64,000 nucleotides of DNA from Chrysomallon squamiferum (taxonomy: Eukaryota; Mollusca; Gastropoda; Neomphalida; Peltospiridae): positions 27,301,744 to 27,365,743 of the forward strand of contig CM022670.1 in the NCBI GenBank assembly GCA_012295275.1, written 5' to 3'. Below are positions 20,311 to 34,055 of the stretch, piece by piece. Positions within the stretch are counted from its first letter, which is position 1. Every line of letters starts with the position of its first letter. Under the pieces are notes generated by a model. The model searched no databases. It saw only the letters and a program-made list of their open reading frames with translations, and was not told where the DNA came from. Position numbers and translations under genes: made by a program.

Positions 20311-21045
20311 GTAAACATAATTTATTATCTATTGAAGTGTGATATATAATTATTAGTAAATCATATCTTTTTCTTAAAAATCTTTTATTATTTTTTACCT
20401 ATTTTTTATTAAGTAATAAACACAGGTGAACACTGTTATCTGTTTCTCTCAAATTTCGAAATGTACCAAGTACTCTTCATAAACGCACATTTTCAGCTGC
20501 CATATTTAACCGGTTGTTTGTTAAGAATTTATTTTTCTATACATATCCAAATCTGTAGAAGTTTAGTATTACTTTAAATTTGTTTGTTTTGCTTTTTTTT
20601 TAGGTCATTTTTTTATTATTTATTTTATTTCATTTTATTTTATCCAACTTACTTTACTGAATTATTATTATGATTATTATTATTATTACTATGTTATGGT
20701 CACTATTTTATTTTTTAGAATATGTAAATAGATAAACATATATGCACATGCTGAGGAAAATGTACCTTTTCTATTGTGTATTAAAAACTGTTATTTAAGA
20801 AAAAGAAAATATCGGTTTTATAAATACATTAATGATGTCATAGATATAATTGTTTCCAGTGGTAACTGTATTATTCTGATGTCTTCTTCATTGGTGACTG
20901 GCTTTTTCTTATTTGATGCTTCAGTTTATCAATATAACCCTTCTGTTTGTAAAATTAATTAATTAAATTATATATTTAGTTATTATTATTATTATTATTA
21001 TTATTAATAAAATTATTATTATTATAATTATTATTAATATTATTA

Positions 21046-21080
<35 letters not shown>

Positions 21081-22630
21081 TTTTCTTGTTGTTGTAGTTG
21101 TTGTTGCTACTTCATATAAAGATTTTTGTGTCTGCATTTGAATTTTTTTTTCATTAATTTGAATTTTTTATATTTTCTGTTATTCTTATATTTTTGTTTT
21201 GTTTTGTTTTTGATTGTTTTTTTACTGTTTGTATTTGTGTATTATTATGGCTTCTTTCTACTGAAATTTTTATAATTTTATAATTTCTGTATTTAAAAAA
21301 GAATAATTATTTCCATCACGTTTTTTCTTTTAATCTTTTATTTTTTGTTCATCTTTAAATTTTTGTTTTTCTCTAAATTTCCATCTTTCTTATACACATT
21401 GTCAAACTTCCAGTAAAAGTGCATTAGCATTATAGATATTTTGTACTGCTTACTGCTACAAATTATTTAATTTATCTTAGAGTTATGAATACAAAAAATA
21501 AAAATATTTAAATTTTACTGATTGCTAATGGACTGATGATTTTTCTTTATGATTTATTTTGTTTCCTTTCAATTCCATTTATTATTTATTTATTTTATTT
21601 ATTTATTTTTTGTTGTTTTTTTCCCTTGAAAAATTGTCAATTAAAATCATTTACAAAAATGTTTTTGTGACCAGTGTTAGGAATTTATAAATATGTCTTC
21701 ACATAGATTTATTATTGCAAAGTTATATGCTTCTTTTGTATGTTAGTATCATATTTTGTATAAAATACTAACTCTACTGTTTATAAATATTGTGAAATCC
21801 ATGACAACCTGTCTTGCAAGTGTCTATAAAACAGAAATCTGAATAAATTCTATATTATTAATTCTTGTTGTTTTTAATTTAACTCTTTTATTTTTCCCAT
21901 AAAATTTGCATCCTGCCAGATTTCATTTATAATAAAAATTGTCAAAATATTTATTAAAAAATAGAATGTAGTTAGGAGATTATTTATGAAAAAGCTGATA
22001 GCTTATTTATTTATATATTTATTTATTTGCCTGTTTGTTAACTTGTTTGCATGTTTGTTTATTTATAACCAACGTTATTAAAAAAAAAAATCTTTGATTT
22101 GATCTTGTACTGCAATACAATCTCTAATTTTAGTTTTACAAATAATATTCCGGTATAATTTTCTCATTTAAACAAATATAACTTTCCTCTTAAATAAAGT
22201 TATATAGTCAAACAGGTTTGTATATTTGTACTCTTTCTCCATTAGTAAATATTTATTTATTTATCTTTTGTTTCAAATTATCACTACCCATTATTGGTAA
22301 ATTTATTTATTCAGTTTTTAAAAATAATCATATATTTAATTAATTATATATTTATTACTGAAATTTTTTTTTAAATTATTTTTTTAATTTATATATTATA
22401 TTTTATTTAATTATTATTTTACTTAATTTATTTATGTCATTTATTTACATATTTACTTACTATTGTTAATTAATTTTTTATTTTTTTTATTTATCTGTCA
22501 TTACGTCTTTTAAAAATCCAATTTCACCATTAATTCTATGGATAATAATCAATAAAAAGTGAAAATATAATTGATTAATTCCTTATTATTCCATTAACCA
22601 AAACAATAAAACAATTCATTATAATGGATT

Positions 22631-22661
<31 letters not shown>

Positions 22662-24229
22662 CAAAGAAAATTTTCTTTTATAAAAACAACAAAATAAAAT
22701 GAGTGGAGCATAAAAGTACATTTCCGTTGCTTTTATCAGAATGGTTTGATGATGTTTTTAAGTATTATGTCCATTAATCTATGGGTAACACAATTCTCAT
22801 TATGTGTGTGTGTGTGTGTGTGTCTGTGTGTGTGTGTGTGGGGGGTTCAGAGACTGGTGCACCTGCTAACCAACTTAGTACTAAGAAAATAGATATCCTT
22901 TCTCTTAATTTTATTACATCATTTCTGCTGTGCAGCTTCCATGTTTTTTGTTCATTAAACCTAAAGCATGAAATGTTTTAAATGTTTTTAGAGACCATCT
23001 TGAATCACATTAATAGAATTTGTATCTCAGTACTGAAATTTTCACAATATAAAAGGTGATCAAATTTTCTGTATTCTGAAATATTTCAGTGGTGAAATTT
23101 TTAAGATTAGAAACTAGATAAAATTTTTGGTATTTTAAAAGATTGTGTGTGAGTGGTGAATTTTTTATAATTTAAAAATTTATAAAGTTAATTCAGAAAT
23201 TGTAATGAAACTAATAACAACAGACACTTATCATGTCTTTCTTCAATCTTTTTTTTAATTAATATTTTTATTATTATTATCAATTTCTTTTCTTTTTTCT
23301 TTCTTTTAAAATAAATAAATAAATTCATATTAGTAAAAGATAAATCACATTGTTTTAGTATCATGAACTCAAAAATACATAAGACTGTAAAAACTTTCTG
23401 CATTATCAGTATATAATTAGTTTTACCTGCTTGTTTGTTTTATTTTTAATTAAAGGTGAAATACAATCCAAGACCATACCTGTATACATACAGACATATT
23501 CCAGTACACATGTAGACATTATCATTGTTATTATCATCATGATCACCATCATCATCATCATTATCATCATTATTATCACCATCATCATCATCACTACTAT
23601 AATCATGATCAATACTATAACTATTGCTGTATATGATTATTTTTAAAATATTTTTAATTATCTTTTTGAAATCAGACAAACATTTTTATTTTTAAATTTA
23701 TTCACATTCATCTTCTCTTTTTTCTTTTTTTTTTTGGTAAATTCTTTTTATTTAATTTTTGCTTAAAACATAAATCCAATATTTGTGTAAAAAAAAAAAA
23801 AAATAATAATAATAATAATTTTCTATTTTTTATTTTTATCTGAAATAACCATTAATAAACTATTACGTCATCCACATTTTATAACACAGGTGTGATTGTG
23901 TGTATATTGCATTATAAACACAACTTAATTACATACACTGTGGTGACACTCAGGTAAGATGGCTTTTTTACTGTATTTTTTCTTTACTAAATGAGTAAAA
24001 TATATAAATATATATACATAATAAAAATCTATATTTTGTTGTAACATACATGATGTGTGCAAAATGATAAGTATATATATAAATATAATTATATGTACAC
24101 TGATATATACTATACATATATATGAAAATTTATGCACAGGATTGCACACATGAACATACATGAACACACACATGTACACACACATACATATGAAAAGGAC
24201 TATGGTATGAAACAACTAATTCAAAACAA
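20081..24229 (+). other. Gene 1 3' flank and intergenic AT-rich DNA
   Basis: No coding exon is supported. An AATAAA at 20415-20420 and another at 21842-21847 are possible poly(A) signals, but such hexamers are common by chance here. Microsatellites include (ATT)18 at about 20256-20311, ATT at 20977-21080, GT at 22802-22840 and ATC/ATT at 23526-23630. Confidence 0.5.
20256..20311 (+). repeat. (ATT)n microsatellite
   Basis: About 18 nearly perfect ATT units, in the probable 3' UTR or just downstream of gene 1. Confidence 0.93.
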
Positions 24230-25350
24230 CATAAAATGTTATGAAATAGACAATGGTATTAAACAGCTAACTGTATGTAATAAAGGTATGAAACATTAAC
24301 AGTGTATAATAGACAATTGTATGAAACAGATATTAGTTTGAAATAGACAATGATATGAAATTGCTTACTGTGTGTAATTGACAATGGTATGAAATAGTTA
24401 ACTGTATGTAAAAGTCAATAGTATGAAACAACTAACTAAATTTAACTTACACTGGTATGAAACACTTAACTGTGTAATAGACAGTGGTATTAAACAGTTA
24501 ACTGTACATAATAAACAAATGTATGAACAGTTAATTCTGTGTAACAGACAGTGGTATGAAACACTTAACTGAATTTAACACTGAGTAGTTTGAAGAAGGT
24601 AACTAAATTTAACTTTCAATGGTATGAAGCAGACGGTGGTATGAAAATGTGCTGCTGATTATAGATTACTGTAACAGATACCTGACTGTCATTACTGAGG
24701 TTTACTAATATATTACAAATATTGATTGTAAACAGAATTACCTTTTATTAATATGATGCAGCTATAAGCCAGGAAACACACACAAAAAAAAGAAAAACCA
24801 CCAAAAAAAAAAAATCAGGTGGGCAAGAGAAAGCTTTGATTTATTTAAGTGGATATACAGTTTCAGAAATGTGGCTGTCATAGTGACTGTATAAAATATT
24901 AGTGATTGTGCATCACAGTGACAGTCTGTCTTATTGACTAGGCATTGTTCTGATTATTATCACCAAGTCACTTAGTATGTTCTAGTGACTAAGCACAGTA
25001 CTAATTGTGACTGATTGTAACATAGTGATTATGAATTAAAAAAGACTGTGTTCTTGTGAATGCAAATCACACTGATCATATGTTCTAGTGACTGACAGAC
25101 ATAATGACTTTGCATCTTAATGATTTATGAATCCTGGTGATTGTGATTTGTTGTCGTTGTGAATCACAGTGACTATATAATAGTGATTCTGCATAATAGT
25201 GACATTACTGCATAGTGACTGTGAATCTTACTGACTTTGATGACACAATAGTGATTGTGTATCATAGTGAATTATAGTGATTGTGATTTTACACCTTATA
25301 ATGTGCATCACTGTATAATAGTGAATTTACTGCATAGTGATTGTTAATCT
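24230..25350 (+). repeat. Degenerate short tandem repeats
   Basis: 24230-24650 is a strongly diverged repeat of about 33 bp around TATGAAACAGTTAACTGT and GACAATGGTATG. From about 24840 to 25350 a looser repeat built on ATAGTGACTGTGCATCA-like words leads into the cleaner 32-bp array. Together they look like an ageing tandem-repeat field. Confidence 0.65.
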
Positions 25351-25359
25351 ATGTGACTA

Positions 25360-25865
25360 TGCATCACAGTGACTGTGAAACATTGTGACTGTGCATCATG
25401 CTGACTGTGAAACATTGTGACTGTGCATCACACTGACTGTGAAACATTGTGACTGTTCATGGTACTGAATGTGAAACATTGTGACTGTGCATCATGCTCA
25501 CTGTGAAACATTGTGACTGTGCATCACGCTGACTGTGAAACATCGTGACTGTTCATGGTACTGAATGTGAAACATTGTGACTGTGCATCATGCTGACTGT
25601 GAAACATTGTGACTGTGCATCACACTGACTGTGAAACATTGTGACTGTGCATCGCGCTGACTGTGAAACATTGTGACTGTGCATCGCACTGACTGTGAAA
25701 CATTGTGACTGTGCATCACACCGACTGCGAAACATTGTGCTGTTTGTGGTACTGACTGTGAAACATTGTGACTGTGCATCATGCTGACTGTGAAACATTG
25801 TGACTGTGCATCACGCTGACTGTGAAACACTGTGACTGTGCATCATGCTGATGGTGAAACAAAAC
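25360..25865 (+). repeat. 32-bp minisatellite
   Basis: About 16 units of 32 bp (core GTGAAACATTGTGACTGTGC followed by ATCACACTGACT variants), with a few altered copies (TGTTCATGGTACTGAAT type). Because 3 x 32 is 96, the reverse strand stays open for about 80 codons in two frames; these are not genes. Confidence 0.92.
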
Positions 25866-28374
25866 TAGCTGGGTGTTGTTAATGACAGTGCCTGTGTCAC
25901 GCAGTGAATACAGATGATGAAGTGTTGTGTGTGTTCTATCATTACAATCACACTCTGATGAAGTAGACAGTTCGGTGATTAACTGGTGTTTGCTAACTAC
26001 AGTGGTAGTATTCAGACTGAGTAATTACACTTGATATTTACATACATTTACAAAATGTTTGGATTTGCACTGAAGTCACAGAGCATGATAGATCATTGAT
26101 TTGGTAAGCTAGAATGTTTTAATTTTTTTGTGTTTTGTTTTTATTTATCACTGATGATATTTTATGAGATAGAAATGTGTGTGGAAATGATTTTCAATGT
26201 CAAGATTTTAGGTTTTATTATAGATATATAATAATACAGTATAACATGCTTACCAGTATTTTATATATTGTATTTATATATTGTGTCATTTATGTATGTG
26301 TGTGTGTGTGTGTGTATGTCTTCTATATATATAGATATATATATGTAATGATATGTGTGCATGTTTATATGTATGTTTTTGTGTACATTCTGTGTGTGTT
26401 TGTGCATGTATTTATCAATATTTGTAACAGTTATATATGCATGTTTTTTGTGTACATGTGTGTGTTTGTGTGTGTATCTATGTATGCATATATCAGTATG
26501 CATATGTGTATATATATTTGTTCATGTGTGTATGTTCATATAAAAATAAATGTGTTTGTGTACATGTGCATATATTTTTGTTTTATTTTTAATTCTATAT
26601 TATTATAATCTGTCTTTCTCCTTTCATCCACCAATGATTAAAACACGTCTGATAGTTTGTCATCTTTTTTTTTTTAGTAATAAATATACAGTTTCACTCA
26701 GTGATTAGAAAAACCCATAGTCATTAGTTAGCAGGTGTCAGATTTAAACTACAGATATTTATGACATGGGAAAAAAAGTCTCACGGCTGATAATCCAGTG
26801 GTTTATAGCAAGAAAAGGAGAATGTGTATGATAAGTTTATTTTTCAAATTTTGATTATTATTATTATTATTTATATATTTTGGGGGTATTTTCTGTTGAA
26901 TAAAGAGTTATTAAATATATGGCATAATGGTAAAATGTTATGCATCATAGACTGATTTAGTTATTTTCCTGCTCCAGATAGGTTAGAGCATGCTAATTTC
27001 ATATTCAAATGAGAGATGACTGGTTTATAAAAGTCCCTGATATGTATTATCCTGTCTATGGGAAGACATATATAAGTATATTGCTTGTTGCTAATTGATA
27101 AGAGAAAACAGTGGATGTGGATTCTCTCTTCCCTTAATATACCATCAAAAAAAGTGCATATGCTGATTTTGTGATGTCCTGAAATGATGTTAAATAAATA
27201 TTAATTCATTTATAAAAGAAACTTGTTGCTACTGCAGTGAGAAATTTCTGATCAACATAGGACATGCCTACCATGACATTTAGTCCATGACCTTGAACTG
27301 AGAAACAAAACTCTTTTATCTTTTTGTATATTCTTTACTCCATTTAAAAAAAAATATAAAAAAATAATTCTAGGGTTATAAAAATGTGCTGTTCTCTTAA
27401 ATGTTGTCTTTTGTTCAGAAAAATACTTAAGTATTTGTAATAACTCAAACAAATATAGATTTGTAATCACTTAGAATATGAAATATATTTATGTTAACAT
27501 TCTGTAATGTCATGTACTTGAGATACCCGTGCCCCAGTTTTCAAAAGAGTCATCTAAACTGGTTCAAACTCTGTAGAACTAAGTGGTTGTTTGTTCTGGT
27601 AAAACTATTAATTTTTTAATAACTAGCCTGGAAACAAATGTTTCTATTGTTTTGTAATATAAATTAGTTATCAGACACATATAATACATCACAGAGCTCA
27701 TTAGCAGTAATTAGACACAGAAAGGATAATACACTTTAAATGTTTTGTAATATGAATCATTTATTAAAAGTAAAGTAATACTGGAAGGAATGAATGATTA
27801 GCAAACCTTTAATATTAACAGACTTGTACAGTGGAGAGAAGAACAGTAACTGCACAGATACTAATAACTGTAATTATAATTTACCTGAATGTTTAACAAC
27901 AAACTTCCTAATAATAATAATTATAGCTATTACTATAGTCTTCATATGTATTTTAATATTAATAGTTACAGCAGTAATCAGACTGAAATTAATAATTATT
28001 TTAATTAATCAATTATAACTATTACCATAACCTTTGTATCTATTTTAATACTCATAGTTACAGCAGTAACAAGACTGATACTAATAATTATTGTAATTAA
28101 TGAATTGTGACCAGTACTACAGCCTTGTTTCTGAACAGATGACATCACCCAGTTTAGTACTGACAGTGAGTGGGTGTCACAGATATAATTGTCAGTCCTG
28201 CTGCTGCCTCTCCCTGGGCAGCTCTTATTGATTAGCAGCATGGGACATGTTTTTATCCATGCTGAGAAAAACATAAAACACACCTTCTGTTAATACCAGT
28301 GTCGCAGTGCTGCCTGGAACTGTAAATAACACAAAACAGAAACTTACAGTGACTGAACCTGGAAACTGTACACC
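25866..28374 (+). other. Intergenic, no gene supported
   Basis: Mostly non-repetitive AT-rich DNA with a GT/AT-rich tract at about 26295-26575 that leaves Cys/Val/Met open frames. A diverged tandem duplication of about 100 bp at 27905-28110 (core ATAGTTACAGCAGTAA) gives an Ile-rich open frame. No splice-flanked exon was convincing. Confidence 0.5.
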
Positions 28375-31300
28375 TGGATAGTGCTCTACAATTCAGTCTT
28401 TGATAGACAGTGCTCTACCATGGACATACAATTAAGTCTTTGATAGACAGTACTCTACCATGGACATACAATTCAGCCTTTGATAGACAGTACTCTACCA
28501 TGGATATACAATTCAGTCTTTGATAGACAGTTCTCTACCATGGACATACAGTTCAGTCTTTGATAGACAGTACTCTACCATTGACATACAGTCCAGTCTT
28601 TGATATAAAGTACTCTACCACTGACATACAGTCCAGTCTTTCATATACAGTACTCTACCATTGACATACAGTCGAGTCTTTGATAGAAAGTACTCTACCA
28701 CTGACATACAGTCGAGTCTTTGATAGACAGTACTCTACCACTGACATACAGTCCAGTCTTTCATATACAGTACTCTACCACTGACATACAGTCGAGTCTT
28801 TGATAGACAGTACTCTACCACTGACATACAGTCTAGTCTTTGATAGACAGTACTCTACCATTGACATACAGTCGAGTCTTTGATAGATGGTACTCTACCA
28901 CTGACATACAGTCGAGTCTTTGATAGACAGTACTCTACCACTGATATACAGTCCAGTCTTTCATATACAGTACTCTACCACTGACATACAGTCGAGTCTT
29001 TGATAGACAGTACTCTACCATTGCCATACAGTCCAGTCTTTGATAGACAGTACTCTACCATTGACATACAGTCTAGTCTTTGATAGACAGTACTCTACCA
29101 TTGACATACAGTCCAGTCTTTGATATCCAGTCTTTAACCATTGACATACAGTCCAGTCTTTGATATCCAGTCTTTAACCATTGACATACAATCCAGTCTT
29201 TCATATACTGTACTCTACCATTGATATACAGTCCAGTCTTTGATAGACAGTACTCTACCATTGATATACAGTCCAGTCTTTGATATCCAGTCTTTAACCA
29301 TTGATATACAGTCCAGTCTTTGATAGACAGAACTCTACCACTGACATACAGTCCAGTCTTTGATAGACAGTACTCTACCATTGACATACAGTCCAGTCTT
29401 TGATAGACAGTATTTAACCATTGACATTCAGTCCAGTCTTTGATATCCAGTCTTTAACCACTGACATACAGTCCAGTCTTTCATATACAGTACTCTACCA
29501 CTGACATACAGTCCAGTCTTTGATAGATGGTACTCTACCACTGATATACAGTCCAGTCTTTGATAGATGGTACTCTACCACTGACATACAGTCCAGTCTT
29601 TGATAGACAGTACTCTACCACTGACATACAGTCCAGTCTTTCATATACAGTACTCTACCACTGACATACAGTCCAGTCTTTGATAGACAGTACTCTACCA
29701 TTGACATACAGTCCAGTCTTTGATAGACAGTACTCTACCATTGACATACAGTCTAGTCTTTGATAGACAGTACTCTACCATTGACATACAGTCCAGTCTT
29801 TGATATCCAGTCTTTAACCATTGACATACAGTCCAGTCTTTGATATCCAGTCTTTAACCATTGACATACAATCCAGTCTTTCATATACTGTACTCTACCA
29901 TTGACATACAGTCCAGTCTTTGATAGACAGTACTCTACCATTGATATACAGTCCAGTCTTTGATATCCAGTCTTTAACCATTGATATACAGTCCAGTCTT
30001 TGATAGACAGAACTCTACCACTGACATACAGTCCAGTCTTTGATAGACAGTACTCTACCATTGACATACAGTCCAGTCTTTGATAGACAGTATTTAACCA
30101 TTGACATTCAGTCCAGTCTTTGATATCCAGTCTTTAACCACTGACATACAGTCCAGTCTTTCATATACAGTACTCTACCACTGACATACAGTCCAGTCTT
30201 TGATAGATGGTACTCTACCACTGATATACAGTCCAGTCTTTGATAGATGGTACTCTACCACTGACATACAGTCCAGTCTTTGATAGACAGTACTCTACCA
30301 CTGACATACAGTCCAGTCTTTGATAGATGGTACTCTACCACTGACATACAGTCCAGTCTTTGATAGACAGTACTCTACCACTGACATACAGTCCAGTCTT
30401 TGATAGACAGAACTCTACCACTGACATACAGTCCAGTCTTTGATAGACAGTACTCTACCATTGACATACAGTCCAGTCTTTGATATCCAGTCTTTAACCA
30501 TTGACATACAATCCAGTCTTTCATATACTGTACTCTACCATTGACATACAGTCCAGTCTTTGATAGACAGTACTCTACCATTGATATACAGTCCAGTCTT
30601 TGATATCCAGTCTTTAACCATTGATATACAGTCCAGTCTTTGATAGACAGAACTCTACCACTGACATACAGTCCAGTCTTTGATAGACAGTACTCTACCA
30701 TTGACATACAGTCCAGTCTTTGATAGACAGTATTTAACCATTGACATTCAGTCCAGTCTTTGATATCCAGTCTTTAACCACTGACATACAGTCCAGTCTT
30801 TCATATACAGTACTCTACCACTGACATACAGTCCAGTCTTTGATAGATGGTACTCTACCACTGACATACAGTCCAGTCTTTGATAGACAGTACTCTACCA
30901 CTGACATACAGTCCAGTCTTTGATAGACAGTACTCTACCACTGACATACAGTCCAGTCTTTGATAGACAGAACTCTACCACTGACATACAGTCCAGTCTT
31001 TGATAGACAGTACTCTACCATTGACATACAGTCCAGTCTTTGATAGACAGTACTCTACCACTGACATACAGTCCAGTCTTTGATAGACAGTACTCTACCA
31101 CTGACATACAGTCCAGTCTTTCATATACTGTACTCTACCATTGACATACAGTCCAGTGTTTGATAGACAGTACTCTACCATTGACATATCATCCAGCCTT
31201 TGATAGACAGTGCTCTACCATTGACATACAGTCCAGTTCTTCATATAATGTACTCTACCACTGACATACAGTCGAGTCTTTGATAGACAGTACTCTACCA

Positions 31301-31580
31301 TTGACATACAGTCCAGTCTTTCATATACTGTACTCTACCATTGACATACAGTCCAGTTTTTGATAGACAGTACTCTACCATTGACATACAGTCCAGTCTT
31401 TGATAGACAGTACTCTACCATTGACATACAGTCCAGTCTTTCATATACTGTACTCTACCATTGACATACAGTCCAGTGTTTGATAGACAGTACTCTACCA
31501 TTGACATACAGTCCAGTCTTTGAAAGACAGTACTCTACCACTGACATACAGTCCAGTCTTTGATAGACAGTGTTATAATT
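28375..31580 (+). repeat. 40-bp satellite array with higher-order structure
   Basis: About 80 units of 40 bp (TGATAGACAGTACTCTACCA then TTGACATACAGTCCAGTCTT), decaying to about 31650. From 28441 to 31560 the 40-bp register never shifts, so there is no net insertion or deletion in about 78 units. Four first-half variants (GATAGACAG, GATATCCAG with TCTTTAACCA, CATATACAG, GATAGATGG) recur in fixed order: blocks near 29021-29600, 29701-30280 and 30441-30920 match with offsets of 680 bp (17 units) and 640 bp (16 units). The 104-110-residue reverse-strand frames are by-products. Confidence 0.95.
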
Positions 31581-32849
31581 TGATACACAGAACTCAATCA
31601 TGAACCTGCACTCTAGAGTTTGAGACACAGTGCTCTGCTATAATCTAACGTATGTGTACTAAGTACATTTATGTATGTATATGTATTTAATTAAATATGA
31701 ATAAACGTGTGTGTGTGTGTGCACATGCATTAATGTTATCTTCATTCCTTGTTTGAACATTAAAAACCAATATGTCATCAGCATCTTTCTTTGTTCTTTT
31801 TTTTTTTTTATAATCTCATATATTTACAAATCATTATCTTCTTCTTTAAGAACTGCTCATAAAACCTGCTTCATGTTTGTTTAATGGCTTTATCAGCCAG
31901 GTATATCTAAATGTAAACATTTATCTTTAACATAAAATTACAGAGCCTCATCTACTGTTATCGTTGCAGTCAAAATATATTTTTTATTTTTATGATCTTG
32001 TTTGTATAGCTAACACTGCATTTGCTGTCAATGGTACAAAGAACTACTGCTGTTGCTACTACTACTACTATACAGTTATTACCACAACTACCACTACTGC
32101 TACTATTATAACCTCATCTGATACGATGCCTGCAACTATAACTATTAGTTTATCTACTACTACTTTAACATAACTTATTAATATTATTGTTGTTGTTGCT
32201 GTTGCTTCTAATGTTAACTGCAGCAGAAGCAGTAGTATAATATATATAACAGTAATAACAGAAGCAATAGTTATAATAGGAATATAGTAGTTTTAAAGTA
32301 GTGGTGATAGAAAAACAAGTAGCAGTAGTAGAAATCGTAATAGTACTAGTAATAATAGTAGTATTAATTCTGGAAACAATAACAGAAAGATTGTAATAGT
32401 AATAGTAACAAAGGTAGTAGCAATATAATACCAATAGCAGGAATAGTAACAGTAATATTTTCTGTTACATTTTATCACTTTCAAATGTTTATTTTTACCT
32501 TTGTGCGATTATAAAAGGGAATCTACCAACAGTCATATCAGAAATATTAATTGCTGTTAATTAGCATTGTGTCTGACATTATCAAATCATTTTACTGCAG
32601 ATCTGGTCTTGTCAAGGACATATTGATTTCCTAACTACTTACTTTTGCTAGAAGGATATACTTAAACAAATCTTCCATAAGTGATTATCTGACTGTATTA
32701 TCATATTTATAACTAATGGTTAGAAAGTATTGTTTCAAAGCCTGCAGAGTCATTAGACAAAAGGTTTAAGAGTGGTAGCTTGTGGGATCAAATTCTGGTT
32801 CTTGCATCTAACCAGAGTTAACTGTTGATGCTGTATAATAACCATAGTT

Positions 32850-33200
32850 CTTCTTTATTCACTTACACATACTAAGTATTGTAATGTATCACTAGAATTC
32901 ACTTACACTAACTATTGCTATATATCATTAGAATTCACTTACACACACACTAACTATTGTTATACATCACTAGAATTCACTTACATATACTAATTATTGT
33001 TATATATCATTAGAAATCATTTACACACTAATTATTGCAGTATATCACTAGAATTAACTTAAACATACTAACTACTGTAAAATATCTCTAGAATTCATTT
33101 ACACACACTCTAAGGATTGTATTATATCACTAAATTCACTTACATAAATATACACTGTAACATATCATTAGAATTCCCTTTTATAGACAAACTAACTATT
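32850..33200 (+). repeat. Diverged tandem repeat (40-50 bp)
   Basis: About seven imperfect units with core TAGAATTCACTTACACATAC followed by TAACTATTGTTATATATCAC. Variable spacing and many substitutions suggest an old array. Confidence 0.75.
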
Positions 33201-33376
33201 GTTATGTATACATCACTGGCTTCATTTCCTCACTGGGCTCTGTGTAAATGAGAGGTGTGCTCCCCTGAGTTTAACCATTTCATGCAGTAATTAAGATAAC
33301 TCTGATAAGCAGAAAAATAAATGAGAGGTCCAAATGTCCATGAGTGGAGTCCTGCGACACTGGAACCTGTGGCCGT

Positions 33377-33390
33377 GTTTCCATGACAAC
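33377..33390 (+). promoter_or_regulatory. RFX X-box match (candidate)
   Basis: GTTTCCATGACAAC fits the X-box consensus RYYNYY-AT-RRNRAC at every position. It lies in a unique, less AT-rich island about 2.1 kb upstream of the gene 2 start. About one such match is expected by chance in a window this size, so function is speculative. Confidence 0.25.
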
Positions 33391-33708
33391 AGGAAATTAA
33401 AACAGCCCAATGATTATGTTTTATGATGAGATAAATAGTCTCTTTGTTTACAGCTTTCTGTCAAAGGTAAATGATGGAAGGGCTGTAATTATACATTATC
33501 TGTTGAATGTATTATAAATAGGACAGATTTTCCATATATATATATATAGATATAGAGAGAGAGAGAGAGAGAGAGTAAAATAGAGACAATTCAACAAAAA
33601 AGAAGGTAGCTTTATAAAATTTAGTGAAGAATGTTTCTATATAAATAACAAGATTGAAGCATTACAGTTTAAAGCTTACTCTGACTTTTTGTATATGAGT
33701 TTTATTAT

Positions 33709-33749
<41 letters not shown>

Positions 33750-34010
33750 TTACTACAGCTATTGCTACAGCTACTCTTATTCCTGTTATTGTTGTTGTAA
33801 TTTTTCCTTTTAGTTTCTTAAAATAAAATAATTTTATTTCTTGTCTTAATGGGGTTTTGCTTGTTTTACTTTTTCTTTTTTTTTTTTTTTTTGCTTTTGC
33901 CTTTTGGTTTGACAGATAGTAAAGAAAATAATAAAACAAAACTCCTTAATATGTGTTTTGTTGTTTCAAATATTTTATTATTGTTATCACCATCATCATC
34001 ATCACATAAG

Positions 34011-34055
<45 letters not shown>

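Noticed and set aside
28375-31580. Reverse-strand open frames of 104-110 codons in the 40-bp array
   Set aside because: They repeat every 40 residues (three 40-bp units) and exist only because the unit lacks stops in that frame; no start context, splice sites or domain.
28375-31580. CRISPR-like array
   Set aside because: There are no unique spacers between direct repeats and the host is an animal; it is a plain tandem satellite.
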